Shown: one piece after another, positions 10,443 to 22,884 of the stretch
Layout: the number at the start of each line of letters is the position of its first letter
Position numbering within the stretch: the stretch's first letter is position 1
Origin: Xylaria sp. FL1777
Lineage: Eukaryota; Ascomycota; Sordariomycetes; Xylariales; Xylariaceae
DNA: 64,000 nucleotides
Assembly (NCBI GenBank): GCA_022578965.1
Contig: MU400654.1
Coordinates: 41,016-105,015, forward strand
Direction of reading: 5' to 3'
Program-made: the position numbers and the translations under genes
The notes under the pieces: generated by a model
Databases searched by the model: none
The model's input: the letters and a program-made list of their open reading frames with translations, nothing else
Told to the model about the DNA's origin: nothing

Positions 10443-13400
10443 CTATGCCCTCTCCCGCAGCTGCCAGAGTTGGTTGGCAGCTTCCATGCGCAACTGATCT
10501 GAGGGACTAGGGGTGTTGTCATCGTTGGATTCTACATACCACTGAGGCTTGTGCATGATGGCCTGACGTGATATACCTATGAGCGAGTCGGTATAGATGG
10601 GCTGCGTGGAATGATGCCATGTATAGAAATGGGGATTGCTTAAACCAGACCGATTTTTTGCCAGGGGACTGCGTGGCCCAACCAGTGGATCGATTTCCAT
10701 TAGGGGTAGTGTCGGTGGTACCCACTGGTCACCGAGGGGTGCCATAGGCCAGACGGTCGGTGGTGGCGACTCCTCCCAGTTATCACCCAGGGGTCCCGTT
10801 TTAGGTGGCTTATGATACTGGAGGCCTGGCAGCGGAGGTAACAACCTAGGCTGGAACAGGGACGAGTGTCTTCTGCTGTTGTCCACGCTTTCTTGCTCGA
10901 CAAAGTGAACGGGGCTGAGTATATGACTTGGGTGTGGGTCGTGCGGCTCGGAAGCCGGAAGCATGGCTGGCAATCTGCTCGCTAGGGCCGAAAACCCTGG
11001 AGTTGGAGTCTTCCTCGATCTTGCGAGTTCTCTGGCAGCTTGCAAGTACTGGTTTTTACTGTTCTGTTTTCCATGGCGCTTGTTCTTATTTACTGGCTTC
11101 ATTCTATGATCAATCTCTACATTAGTAGTAGGAGTAATCAGGGCAGATTTTCCTGTCCTCCTTTTTGTGTCTGGTGGCTTTTCGGCGTGCGAAGACATGG
11201 TAGATTGCTGCTGAGCTTTAGGATCTCCGACCGCAACACCGACAAGGACACTGGAAGCTAAACGGCTGGAGTTTAGGGGTCCGTTCGGAATGGAACTAGT
11301 GTCATCAAACCTAGGTTGGTAATGAAGGCCTTGCCCCTGGCTAGGTGCTTTTCTGGGAAGTGGTCTTCTGTTTCTCTTTCGAACACAAGGGCGCGAATGG
11401 GAGGTAGCACTAGGTTCGCAGTGACAGCTGACACCAGAACTACAAAGTGAGTCAGGCAGAGAAGGAGAGCCGAGGATAGAGGTAGATGGCGTGGATCCAA
11501 GGTTGTCGAAAGGGCGATCACCTATCTTGGCAAGCGTTTGAAATATATCCCAGACGATATACGCGCCACATTGATAATCATTCCGCATGGCAACGGGGTT
11601 CTTGGGTGGTAGTCGCGTTTTGCTTTGCTCTGGTAGATGTTGTTTCTTGTCTTGAGGAATATCTCGCTTCTTTCCATCAATGCTTTCACGCTTCTTCAAT
11701 GCCTCCTTCTTCTTTTCGGCCAAAGTCTCACGCCTTTGTCTGTCCATTTCTAGTCGTTCATTAGGCGAGAGCCACAGAAGAGGCTTACGAGTCCTCAAAT
11801 CCTCCACCCAGGCATCGCAGTCCCATTCGATCCAGTAATCGAGGACATCCCCCCAAGCACTTTCAGAGGGCTTCGTGAAATTAATGAACACAACCTTGCC
11901 ACCTTTTTTATGTACTGCTCTGGCGAATTCTTTCACCATTACCTTCAGGCCGTGGACGCGTAGGCTCGTGCCAAGTACCAGTAATAGATCTGGGCCGGCA
12001 GCAAGGTCATGTTGCACGATGGGGGATATGAGATCCGATTGGGGATGTTCCTCGCCATATAGCACAATATCCGGACGAAGCTTGCCAATCCCGAGGGCTC
12101 TCTTCCCCTTCTCCTGACGAGCTGCGGTCGCTCCAGCGCAGTGAGGACATTCTGGCTGCTCTCCGGACAATGTACATGATTCACGACCATCCTCGTCCCA
12201 ATCACAGAGTTTGCCGCACACAAAACAACGAAGAGAATGCAAAGAACCGTGAAGAAATACACACTCAACGCCTTTATCAGAGCTGAGAGTAGGATGAGGT
12301 TTAGATGGTGTTGAAGCGGAGTCCTCTGTTTTTGGCGAAGCTTGCACCGCAGCAATAGTGCCAGTAGCGTGAGCCTCGTCAGGGAATTGTGTGGCTTCTC
12401 CCTTCTCTGGTGGTTCTAGTAGTTGTTGCTTTATACATTTCCGCTTCTTGTTACCGAATCCATGCTTCAGGTCAGTCGAGAGACCGATCTTCTTCTCGAT
12501 TTCATCAATATTCTGGGTGTAGACACGAGCAAGCTTTCCAACATCTCGCATCTGCGCAATGAAGCGATGTGTTATAGTGGGCTCAACTTCCTTGACACGC
12601 TGTCTCAGTGATGTAGCGAATCTGTAGAAGACCGATGTTTTCAGTGGATCGGCCCAGATATTGCAGTCGAATAAGTCTCTACCCTTCATATTTCGGAGGT
12701 TCGAATTTGAGACTTGTGATGAGAAGAAGTCCAGTGATTGTTGCGTATCATCAGACTCGGAGGTGTCCGAGCAATCGGAATCCTCATGAGAACTATTATC
12801 TGTGGAGGAGTTGGCATTCTCGTAGGGATCGAAAAGGTCTGGTGGCGGTGAAGAAAGAGGTGACGAGCTTGTAGTAAGATGGGTTGTAGGCCGTCTCGGG
12901 GTGCTAGTCCATGTATGACAATTGATTTGCCCACTGTCCGCGAAGGCCGAGGTGTCCGTCTGCGGAGACTCGCAAGATGGGAGATTATCCGAGAAAACAG
13001 AGTCATGACTTGTTGACGAGTCAACGGAATGTTGCGTCAAATGCCGAGGTATCGTCGGCCGTAGGACGGTCGCCTGGGATCGAGTAACCCGCCGAGAGGA
13101 ATCCACCGGCGTCATTACAACAATCCGCTCCTGTATCGAATCCCGCGGGTCTGGAACTGGATCGGGGCATATGTCCACGGAAGGTGTTCCCTGAATGATA
13201 GGCTGCGTAGGTTGACCTGGAGTTGATGAGGGGGAGGGAAACAATAAAGTCGACGACGTAGCATTGTCTGGTCCGGACGTCCTCCTCCGCTTCAGGGGAC
13301 GCTCACTAAGGTCACAGGATGTCGTGGTAGCAGTATTAACAGCATTAACAGCAAGAGCAGGACGATGAGCTCGAGGGTGGGAAGGAGAGGTGGTGTTGCC

Positions 13401-13727
13401 ACAATCGTTCTCGGGGTCCTTTTTTACGTTGGCGGTAGCATTGGCCTCTGCACGCTCGAATTGATCTTGGATGAGGGAATAAAGGCCATTTTCAGAGCGA
13501 AAATCCTGCAATCCATATCAGTAGACGAATAAGGGACAAGAGCAGCGATAGGATTAGCAATAATTCTGTGGGCATAGGATGGGAAAGAAGGGCACGCATA
13601 CGGGTATCCCAGAGTTGGTGCTTATACCGGCGCCGGTGATAATGACCATTTTGCGCGACTTGGCGAGAGTATCGGCAACATTCTGGAGGAGGCCGAGGGC
13701 GTCGGGTGTGACCTGGAGGGTGGGCAT
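10443..13727 (-). CDS. Sirtuin, NAD+-dependent deacetylase of Hst3/Hst4 type
   Basis: Two exons, 13727-13602 and 13505-10443, separated by a 96-bp intron (GTATGC...TTGCAG), give 1,062 residues. The sirtuin core is clear: GAGIS at 32-36, SGIPDFRS across the splice, YTQNID at about 371-376, the catalytic histidine in FLHGS (about 461), and zinc cysteines C469/C472 and C495/C498. The C-terminal core GTSLRVHG and VVFIN also fit. The DFRS...GLY and KGRDLFD motifs suggest the fungal Hst3/Hst4 class, whose characterised members deacetylate histone H3 K56 in the nucleus. Unusual: about 260 low-complexity Ser/Thr/Pro/Asp residues (about 52-315) separate GLY from KGRDLFD, and a basic, proline-rich tail of over 400 residues follows the core. 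The frame stays open throughout, so the insertion is not an obvious intron. Confidence 0.9.
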
Positions 13728-15482
13728 GGTTCGTGAGGCGGTCGGAGGAGGGTTTGATGCTCGGCGCGGGCGAGCTTCGAAGCCAAAGGGGCATGGAAAG
13801 ACGAGCTCAACAAATCCTACAACTCATGGTGTGTCGTTGTAAAGACTGGCAAGGGGTGGTGGTGGTGGCAGCACGTGGATAACGCGGTCAGACCATATAT
13901 AGAGACAGACAAATATACTGTACAGGTCCCTTACTTATCAGGCCGGGCGAGCTGACAACGATATGGACAACGACATGGAGGGTGATATGCAGACGCGTTC
14001 CGGAGGCTGTTCTGGTAGGTGGGACACGCTCCGCCCGATGCGATATGTAGCCGTAGGCAAGGCAGGCCGGGAGGAACCGTAAGAGCCGCAAGTCCCGTAG
14101 GATGGAATGAGAGGAAACCCTCAGTCGGTACCTAGGTAGCTTGGGGCCACGGACCATTCAACAAAACACGATGTTGGGACAAGACTAAACGTGTCACGGC
14201 TTCACGCTGCTTTGGGGGTGGCCTTCAAGCTTGTCGTGATCCACAAATGCTGTACACTTAGCTTGGTAGGTTTACCACAGTTGGGTTTATGACATAAGTA
14301 ATAGCGGGCGACAAGAATCAACTTATGTAGTTCAATTATTAACGGCGGACAAAGAACAACCAAGCAATTGGCAATGGGCAGTCGTAAGCAATAGTTGTTA
14401 CTGAAGTGCAGAGGTAGGTTGACAAGCTTGAAGTGTGGTGATGGTGTATTCGTGTATTGGTCTGCAGGTGGTTTGGATGACCCAGTAGGTACCTACTTAG
14501 GTACTATCACGTATCGATAGGTACCTAGGTACCTGTTGAGAGAGACAGGAGCGGGCAACAGGAGGCGCGTGAAGAGGAGGTCCCACTTAAAGAGGTCTCC
14601 CGAAGCTTATGTGGAGCTGTAAACAGTCTTGGAATATACCTAGTAAGCTACCTAGGTAGCCTATAGAAAATGCAAGCCTTGGAAACAACAACCTACATAT
14701 CTACTATGTAGTAGATATATAAGATTCTTTAGCGCTATGTTATAAGGTAAATAGACATTGGTACTAAATACCTACTTATCCAAATACCTACATAGAGGCA
14801 TAACATAAAGAGTACTTACTATAGGAAGATAAACATAGAACAAACAAATTCTAGAAGCCACTAAACCACTCAGCCACATACACTTGCCACAGTACCAAAG
14901 TAGATACCTATAAATTGCTCCATCTCTTTGGGTTAAAATAAGAGCTGCTATCCTTAAACCATTTAAACAATGAATACTTTTACAAGGTTAACTAAACTTA
15001 ACTTAGCCAGTGTAAATGTATAACATTAAATTTTAATGCATGTAAATAAGTACCTTAAGTACCTTTCTATAATAACTGCAAGTTATTATTTGTATAAAAA
15101 TTAAGATATTATAAAAGTGTGTAATTATTAGTTGTTGTTATAAAACTACACTTAGCTTTAATCTAGGCTATTGTTAAGGGGTAAGGTTGCAAGTGGCTAA
15201 AAAGGGCCTTAGATATAGGGAAGTAGTCTAGTATTTTCTATCTAGAAGCCTGGTTTCCTCTTAATATTTCCTAGGGAGACTAAGGAATCAATAATATTGA
15301 GCCCTTACCCATAAACACGACTTAGCAGCGAGCAGCTGCCCTCTAGTGACCCAACTTCACTCTAGAGACAAACACCTCTAACAGCTATGAGGTAAGCTGG
15401 TGAGCCATATTCCCGTTTTATAGACTGAAGCCCATCCCCCCCCTTTTTTATTTACCTAGGCCGTATCAGGAGCTACTAGTGA
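13728..15482. other. Intergenic region with palindromic TAGGTACC cluster
   Basis: Upstream region of the sirtuin gene, then 1.3 kb with no supported gene. A dense group of TAGGTA/ACCTAGGT palindromes sits at about 14,485-14,535, with more at 14,640-14,665. From about 14,690 to 15,300 the sequence becomes A+T-rich, possibly an old repeat remnant, but I matched it to nothing else in the window. Confidence 0.5.
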
Positions 15483-18400
15483 CTACGATAGTGACTCTGT
15501 TACAGACAGTTCGGAATTTACCGTAGGTGTACGGCGGTCATTCATCCAAGAGCGAGCAGCCGAATCCCAGTACATGAATAAATTAGGGTCATAATCAGGA
15601 ATTTGGAAAGGGAAATCTGGGAGCCAGTCCGATTGATCAAAGCTCGGGTCCTCCAGGATGTTCTTTATGTACTGCAAGAGATCAAGGAGGGCCTTGAAGA
15701 AGGGCATCGATGCAGACACCTGCTGCCTGTGCATAAGATATGCTATAAGTTAAGCAATTCCAGTTAGCCAATATCGATAATAGAGAGCCAGCTATCGAAG
15801 GCAATGGAAAAATACACAACAACATGTACAACTCACCAATCATAGCAGTAGCCTGGTTTAAAAAATCCATGCGGGAATTAGCTGGGCACCATTCCGTGTC
15901 TGCAAGGCGCTCGAAATAAGAATCCCGCCTCAGTATAGCCGGACTCAGTATATCCTTTCTCCTAATTGCGAGGTTGCTGTATCCCGTCAGTTTCGCGAAA
16001 ATGCTCGGTTCATAATAAGTATTCCGCAGGCTCTCGACTTGGTCCTTCTTCATTAGTCGCTGTGGTAATGCTGCCATCATTAACATGCCTGTCTTAGTTG
16101 ATGATCGTTTAGCTCAACAAATTTGTAACTCTGGTAAAAAAATGGACTCATTAGTCTCACCCAGGCAATAGAATAGCCACGCCGATGGTTCGCCATCGCT
16201 GGAGTTATTAGGCAGTACACCGGAACATATTTCGGCTATCACAAATTTAGCGACCAAGATATAAGTGCAGTTTCCCATGTACGAAACGTTGTTATTAAAT
16301 ACCTAGGAATCAAGACTAAGAATATAATTCTTGTTACTTACCCGGTAGATTGGTACAGTTCGCCAGCGGGATTGAATTCTCTAACCCTTCCGCGGCGTCT
16401 GCGCATTCCGCTTCATTTTGTTGTTTATATGCTGTGATAAACCTCTCGGCGTCTACACGAAGGAGGATATAACTCCATGGCGTCTACTTTTTAGAATCAG
16501 TTTCCCCGCGTGAAAAATAATCCGAACTAATTAAAGAGTTCATGAAATGACAATAGGCTTTCACATGCCTTTTCCCACACATTCAGAGCGAGATCGTACC
16601 ACGGCCGCCGTGAAGACCAAAGTAGCAGCCTTTCATTCCACCTACGTATCACTTCCTGAAAATAATTGTTCTTGCTAGCTTCAGAGTCGATACTAATATC
16701 CTTAAACCGCACTTGAGGTATGTGTGGGTCCAACGTTCGTTCAGTGTAGAAGATACGGGGGAATAGGAAACCATCTCTCCCGTCAGGGGGGTTGGGATCC
16801 CAGAACTTCTTGGACTGTAACCGCCAGAAGAAGGCTGCCGGGAGATACCAACCAGTAACGGGTGCAAAATGCTTCATTGCAGGGTGGTCCCTATCAATTC
16901 CCATCCCCAGGCTACCCCCGAGTCGACTCGGGTACTGAATGCCCAGCTCTGCTATTGCAAGTTTCTTGCCGTATTTGCTGTTAAGAACAGGGGCGTCCCA
17001 CTGCGTTGTATGTTGTTAGCTGGTTCTAGCATTCCGTAGTGAGATCCCATAACCATAGCATATAAAATTGTCTTGCGAGGCAATCTGAAGCACACGTAAT
17101 AACAGTAGCCTGTCCAAGAAAAAGAGGTAGACTCAACTGGGGTTCCGCCAAAAATAGCCGCTTCAAAAGAGCGACCGAGCTCGGCGATAGGCTCGCTATT
17201 CATAAACTACGGAAAGTTTGGTTCAGTATAGCTGGGTTGTAAAAGGGATCGATATTATAAAAATCATACTGGCTCACTGGTTATGTCTCCACGCAGCTCT
17301 GGGCTTACATTGGTATGATAAGTACAGATCCGCCTCATGTATAGGCAATGCATTAATTCATCTTCAACGGTGTTTTGTTAGAACGTGCATTCTATCAGTG
17401 CAATTAACTTCCTAGTAGGCAGGTGTGCAAAACTGGCGCGGAAAAGGTTCAATCCGATCGGTGGGGGCCATGGGGAATACGAGACCAAATCAACTTACGT
17501 ATCATCTAGATAGGAGTGATTAATTTTACCTCACAAGCAAAAGACATCCACTTCAGTAGCCTGTAGGCACTCACCGTCATAGCCTGCCTGACGTACAGAA
17601 CACATCTCTCTGCAATACTGATAGTTCCACCACAAAGATGTTTCAAAAGAGTGACATTAATCCTGGCAAATGTTGTCTCCACACGGGATATCCGGGTGGT
17701 GTCTCCGCGTGCGGCCATAGAACTAGGTATGAATCCCCAGGAGTGATATTCAAGCATATGACAAATGAACTCCCTGCGCTTCTCCGCATCGGGCTCGATA
17801 TCTTGGCCCAAAAAGGGTTTATTCATCCTCACACATTCTGATCTTTCGATACTTGGCGTAAGAAGAATTCTTTTGTCTTCCCCTTTTTTCTTATGTTCAG
17901 CCGCATTTTCTGGGTGTCCATAGAGCTCGTACCAACGCTGAACACGGCCATATAATAACGTGCCGAGCCTGTTCGCAGACGTTTATACACCACTATTAGT
18001 GACCACTGATAATGATCTTCCAACACAAGAACCTTGTAATTCTAGGACGTCAGGAATATACCAGGTATTATTATCTCGAATAAGCGCCATCACTATCCGA
18101 TTTGCTATTTCGATGCTAAATCGTACGTGGTGCCAGACTCGGTCATTATCCACAGACCACTTACTGATAGTCCACTTCGTCCCATCCGCCTCCTCGATAG
18201 TATCGAGACCATCCTCAAGAGAGAAGTCATACCAATGATTCTTTTTGAAAAACGGCAGCCAAGATTTTGGCTCGACTTCGATCCTTTGTGACATATAAGC
18301 TTCAAGTAGTTCAGGATAAATATTCGCATCATTTGGTCGGTGTCCTCCCAAGACGGTTGGACTCTCGTCCCAGAATGAAAGGACGCTATTTAATGGCGCT

Positions 18401-18716
18401 GCCTTCCATGATGGGATGCCCTTTAACAAATCTCGCTGGGATTCCTCCGTTATCAGAGTCTCGTCGAGGTCTTGGTAAGTAGCCGGTGGCGCGAACTCGT
18501 CCTCGCCGGGCTCGGTATCATAAAATCGCGGGTCAAGCCTGTCTACAATTAGTCTCGATGGTTCTAGATATGCGATTGAGAGATGGCATACCAAGGGCGC
18601 GACGGCGCAAGCCCAGAATGCAAAAGAGCATCTTTCTTTATTAGTGAAAATACAACCTCCGAGTCAACCCCGTAGCGCACTGCCCAAGGTGACCCTGGTT
18701 CAGGAAGGTGAGCCAT
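15483..18716 (-). pseudogene. Broken paralogue of the HEFAH zincin-like gene
   Basis: Minus-strand exons can be followed from ATG at 18716 to TGA at 15483 and resemble the gene at 5470-9748. The E-L-G-x3-E-A-x2-F-G-G segment (about 17,150-17,190) parallels E-V-G-x3-E of that gene, and flanking segments run in the same order. Three defects are visible. The initial frame (S-x-P-W-Y-A-I-S-Q) hits a TAG and continues only after a one-base shift near 18,570-18,600. An in-frame TAA at 17985-17983 interrupts a frame that is otherwise open from 18,594 to 17,506. No HExxH is found: the exon ends near 17,575 at a GTGAGT donor and the nearest zinc-like motif downstream is DELMH (about 17,350-17,364). 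An exon too short to stand out lies at about 16,345-16,480, and the tail is at 15,483-15,734. Sequencing error could mimic single defects but is less likely for all. Confidence 0.65.
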
Positions 18717-18983
18717 TTTGGTGTAATTAAAATTGCTTTAATTTAAGAATCATAGGAGCTGCAAGACCATATCATGCTCACGGTAACACGATCGTAAGAG
18801 TGAAACGCCCTGTATTTTAGCCGGTATATTACAAAGAAAGATTGCAAACGGCGTGGAATATGAGTCGAAGGACCCTGACAAAGAACAATCTACATTGAGG
18901 AATCTGTCGAAGTCATGATCATACTACCGGTATCTAACAAATAATATACTAGCAGTGTGGAAAGAAATATGTTGCTCTACGTC

Positions 18984-20193
18984 TCATTCAAGAATAAACC
19001 TGTCGCCAACTATCTCTTCGCTCAATTGCCATAGTCGCTGTGCCGCGTCCCGACTTTTCGCGTGATCTGCACATGGAAAAAATTGGCAGTCAGCCAAGTA
19101 TAGTCCACGGCATTCTGAGAAACAAGAAGCGCCACGCCTGATTAGTAACTATCTGCCATCTGGCCTTAGGGCTGTTGACGTACCATCGAGCAATGGATCC
19201 AAAGCAGCAACGAGGCTTGTCGAGGCACCCTCATCGCTGTTTTTCCAATACTTGGACGTCGCTGCTATTGCTTCGGCAACGTCCCCTTCGTGTTCTCTTC
19301 CCAGATTGCTGATAACACCTTCCCTCCTATCATCAGTCAAGTAGACTTCTCCGCGTAGAGGGGCTTGTGGTAAGAAGATACATACCTCCCGGGTGCAGTG
19401 CATATGCCATGACCCCGGAAGCTCTTGCATGGTCCTGCAAATATAGAGTGAACAAAATATTGGCAGTTTTGCTTTGAGAATAAGCTATGGTAGATAAGTA
19501 TCCATCTTCCGAGGCCTTGGCGAATGCTGGTAGAATAGGGGAGATAGGTCGCTCTTCGTCTGGAATCTGTTTATTTTCCATGTTATAATCGTGGAAGCGG
19601 ATCGGCGACAGCATGTGGCCATGACTGGATAGGTTAATAACTCGGGATGCTCCTGGAGACGACTGCTCCGCCGCGGCTTTCAACAAGGGGAATAGAAGCT
19701 TTGTAAGTAGAAATGTCCCAATATGATTGACGCCAAACTGCATTTCTATCCGCTCTGCCGTCCAATGCCGCAGACGATGCGTGCAGCCGGCGTTATTGAC
19801 AAGAATATCAAGTGTAGAAATAGTACTCTTGACTTCTGATACAGCTTTTCGTATTGACTCCTGGGAGGCTAGGTCTACAATGATTGTCTGTACACTGACC
19901 TCAGGATACGAAGTCTGGATTACATTGGCAATGACTTCCATATTTTCTTTTGTCCTTGATAATAATAACAAAGTTGCTGGTCTCTGGGATGCAAATGCAA
20001 TTGCAGTCCCTTCTCCAACTCCTCGAGGTGCAACCCCGGTGACGATGACTTCGTAATGTGTCAGCAGCGAAGCTCAAGTAAGGAAATTCAATGGGTGATA
20101 TCACACACTGTTTCTGCCCTTGATCCTGTCTGCATATTGTTTAGCGACGTTTAATGCAGACGTTCTTTGGTCCCAATTCGGGTTCGACGTCAT
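18984..20193 (-). CDS. Short-chain dehydrogenase/reductase
   Basis: Four exons, 20193-20109, 20048-19386, 19348-19184 and 19114-18984, close in frame to 347 residues. The classical SDR features are in order: the NAD(P)-binding TGVAPRGVG at about 32-40 (one residue longer than the usual TGxxxGxG spacing), NNAG at 113-116, the catalytic serine in VINLSS (about 169-170), and YSQSK with Y218 and K222. The C-terminal Y-L-A-D-C and R-L-W-x-L-S-E-E match fungal retinol-dehydrogenase-like SDRs. Expected role: reversible NAD(P)H-dependent oxidation of an alcohol or carbonyl on a small molecule in the cytosol; substrate unknown. The third-exon boundary implies an intron of only 37 bp after HPG, short for a fungus, so this junction may be misread. 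It is divergent from the monooxygenase. Confidence 0.85.
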
Positions 20194-20733
20194 CTTTTCA
20201 ATACAGATTCGGTGTGCAGATATGGGCCTGGTCCTTTTCAAAGTAACGGTATTTATAATGTTCTAAGCAGGGGGAGAAATTGAACCGTTGTAGCTTTCTG
20301 TTTTATGTGCTGAACCTCACCCAATAGAATTGCCATTATACAAGACTGCTTACATATCCAAGTATTCTGGCGACAAGAAAACTAGCGCGAGATCATTCAA
20401 TGTAGTATAGAAAGCTTTATTTCCAAAAGCGGCTCTTCGGCTATTGTGCTGGCAAGGTTGATATAGGCTAAGATCACAGGATCCATCTTGTCGGTTGTAA
20501 CCTTCCGACCCAGAAAAAGAAGACGAGGGTGTTTGATAACCACTCACGATTCCTTGACGGCGATTACTAGCAATCCCTAACCAGTTGTCGGAGACAGGGT
20601 GGTTCTCCCATAATCGCGACCCCGCACGTTGACCTAAGATAAGGTGGACATTTCACTACAAATGCTATATTTAAACCATCGCCGACGTCGTATCCTCCGT
20701 AATCCCTTTACAAGGGAGCCCTGGGACTTCAAT
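20194..20733. promoter_or_regulatory. Shared divergent promoter of SDR and monooxygenase genes
   Basis: The 540 bases separate two start codons pointing away from each other, so both promoters must lie here. A TATTTATAA-like box sits near 20,250. No recognised operator was identified. The layout suggests co-regulation of the two redox genes. Confidence 0.55.
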
Positions 20734-22606
20734 ATGCTGACAAGTGATATAGACAACGCCGCGTCGCGTCCTTCGACAGGAATCAAGGTCATTGTTGTGG
20801 GTGCCGGTACGCCTTTGTCAAATCATTAACATGACCAACCCAAAGCGCAAGCTGACGGGTGAATTTGGTTCTAGGATTCGGCGGCTTGGGTGCTGCGGTA
20901 GAATGTCATCGTCAAGGTCACGATGTCGAAATCTACGAAGCATTTCCAGAATTAAAACAACTGGGAGACATTATTTCATTCGGACCAAATGCCGGGCGCA
21001 TCTTTTATAGGTGGTCTAATGGCGAAATTGTTCGTCGCATGCGACCACTAAGCGTGCGTGGTGTTTCGGGTTTCACTTTTTCTATCATCCTTGCTATGAC
21101 TTGAGCTCTCATAGATTGTAGGATGAAAATTACTAACTTTAGACTGCATAGATTGATTTAAGAAAGTATGGCTTCAATATTCACAAGTATGACACTGGTG
21201 AAATCATCATAAATCAGAAATCGCCAGAATATTCTGTGGAGGCTCCAAACTTCAACGGGCATAGGGGCGAGTTGCATGAAGTGGTGTTCAAATATGCAAG
21301 AGACGATCTCGGCATACCAAGTGAGTAATGCCGGTGAATTGCGTCGTGTTTTGCGACCCTAGAGCAACGCGCGAAACTACTAATTCGGCATGTTATAGTC
21401 CATTTAGGTAACAGAATCAGCACTTATTTCGAGGACGAGAATCATTCGGCAGTTGTGCTTGAGAGCGGCGACAAGGTATAGTAGCAAGTGCTTTTGCCCT
21501 GTTTACAAGAGAGTATTGACCACCAGGGAAGGTACTAGCTGACTTGGTCATCGCTGCGGATGGTGTTCGATCTAAGGCTCGAAAATCCGTTCTGGGTTAC
21601 GATGACAAGCCTAAGAGTAGTGGCTACGCGGTGTGGCGAGCGTGGTATGTCTTTCTGCTTCCCAGTTCGCTAAAACTAGAGCTGATAATCTCACTAGGTT
21701 TCCAAACAAAGACATGATCGCAGATCCTTTGACTGCTCAATATTGTGAGAATGGTGACACATTCAACGGCTGGATTGGTCCAGACATGCATTTTCGTGAG
21801 TCATCGAAGCTCAACTTCGCCCGGTTCAACTGATTATCCCGACAAAAGTACTGACTCCAAACAATAAAGTTTTCAGTACTATCAAAAACGGCTCTGACTG
21901 TTGTTGGGTTCTCACCCACCCTGATGAACACAACATTGATGAATCATGGAGCTTTCCTGGCAAGCTCTCCGAAGTCAAGGAGGCAATAAAAGATTGGGAT
22001 CCGATGTGTAATCGTATCGTGTCCAAGACACCAGAAGAAATGTTGGTGGATTGGAAGCTGGTGTATCGTGACCCTTTACCTACGTGGGTAAGCTCCAAAG
22101 CAAGAATACTGTTGTTGGGTGACTCAGCACACCCATTCTTGCCTACCAGTGCACAGGGAGCAACTCAAGCACTTGAAGATGGCGGTAAGTGAAACCATCA
22201 CCACTCCCATGTAGTTTGACTACTTAGGTCTCAAATAACCTCCTCCCCAAGCATGCTCTTCACCTGGATGGTTTCCCAGGTCTCTAAATATCACTCTGTT
22301 TTGCCCAAGAGGAATACTAAGTTGAATATTGTAGTTTGTATTGCGGTCTGTCTTCGAAAAGGTGGAAAACAGAACGTACCAATTTCTGTGAGAGCTCACG
22401 AAAAGATTCGTTACGACCGCGTTCGAGCAACGCAAAAGACTGGGGAATCGACTCGAGACATGTGGCACAAGACAGACTGGGAAAAGGTCAAGGAAGATCC
22501 TGAAATCATTCAGTTTCCGCGACAGGACTGGATCTTCGACTTCGATATTGAAAGGAATGCTGAGGAAACATATGACAAAATTGTTGAAGGGCTGTTGGGT
22601 TTATAG
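20734..22606 (+). CDS. FAD-dependent monooxygenase (salicylate-hydroxylase-like)
   Basis: Eight exons close in frame to 431 residues: 20734-20806, 20875-21053, 21152-21320, 21399-21475, 21532-21644, 21698-21795, 21870-22184 and 22335-22606. All introns are GT-AG and 53-150 bp. Group A flavoprotein monooxygenase signatures are in order: the ADP-binding G-A-G-F-G-G-L-G at about 23-30 with the E-x-Y-E end of the second strand, the DG motif in IAADGVRS at about 174-181, and GDSAHPFLP at about 320-328, which contacts the FAD ribityl chain. Such enzymes use NAD(P)H and O2 to hydroxylate an aromatic or polyketide-like substrate. I chose the ATG at 20734 because it starts 22 residues before the dinucleotide fold; upstream in-frame ATGs from 20,644 would add an unlikely basic leader. 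The true substrate cannot be inferred. Confidence 0.88.
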
Positions 22607-22884
22607 AAAGTGTGCACAGATGTTAATGACAATACCTTGCACCACGTAATGGAGCCCAATCCCTTCGTGATACTTAGACACACTGTTGTGGCCGCAGTGT
22701 GCAAGAGTTAAAACTGTAATCAGCTTTAAACGTTGTGCATGTATTTAAATTAAAGACTGAAACTAAATTTTCTATAATATTGTATTGCACGACCCCCTTT
22801 TACATGTCAAATTTGTGGGCTTCAAGTACATAATAATGATAAATTGTTGCGTTTACGATAGGATAGGGGTCTGTAATATTTAAA
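22607..22884. other. Intergenic space between convergent genes
   Basis: The 278 bases hold the 3' ends of the monooxygenase (plus) and the MFS transporter (minus). It is A+T-rich with TTTAAA/AATAAT-like stretches suited to polyadenylation on both strands. No gene is seen. Confidence 0.55.

Noticed and set aside
17506..17832. Reading through the GTGAGT donor near 17,575 to give an AYRLL or MSFAC segment in place of HExxH
   Set aside because: GTGAGT is a strong donor, so the exon most likely stops there. I report only that no intact HExxH is visible.
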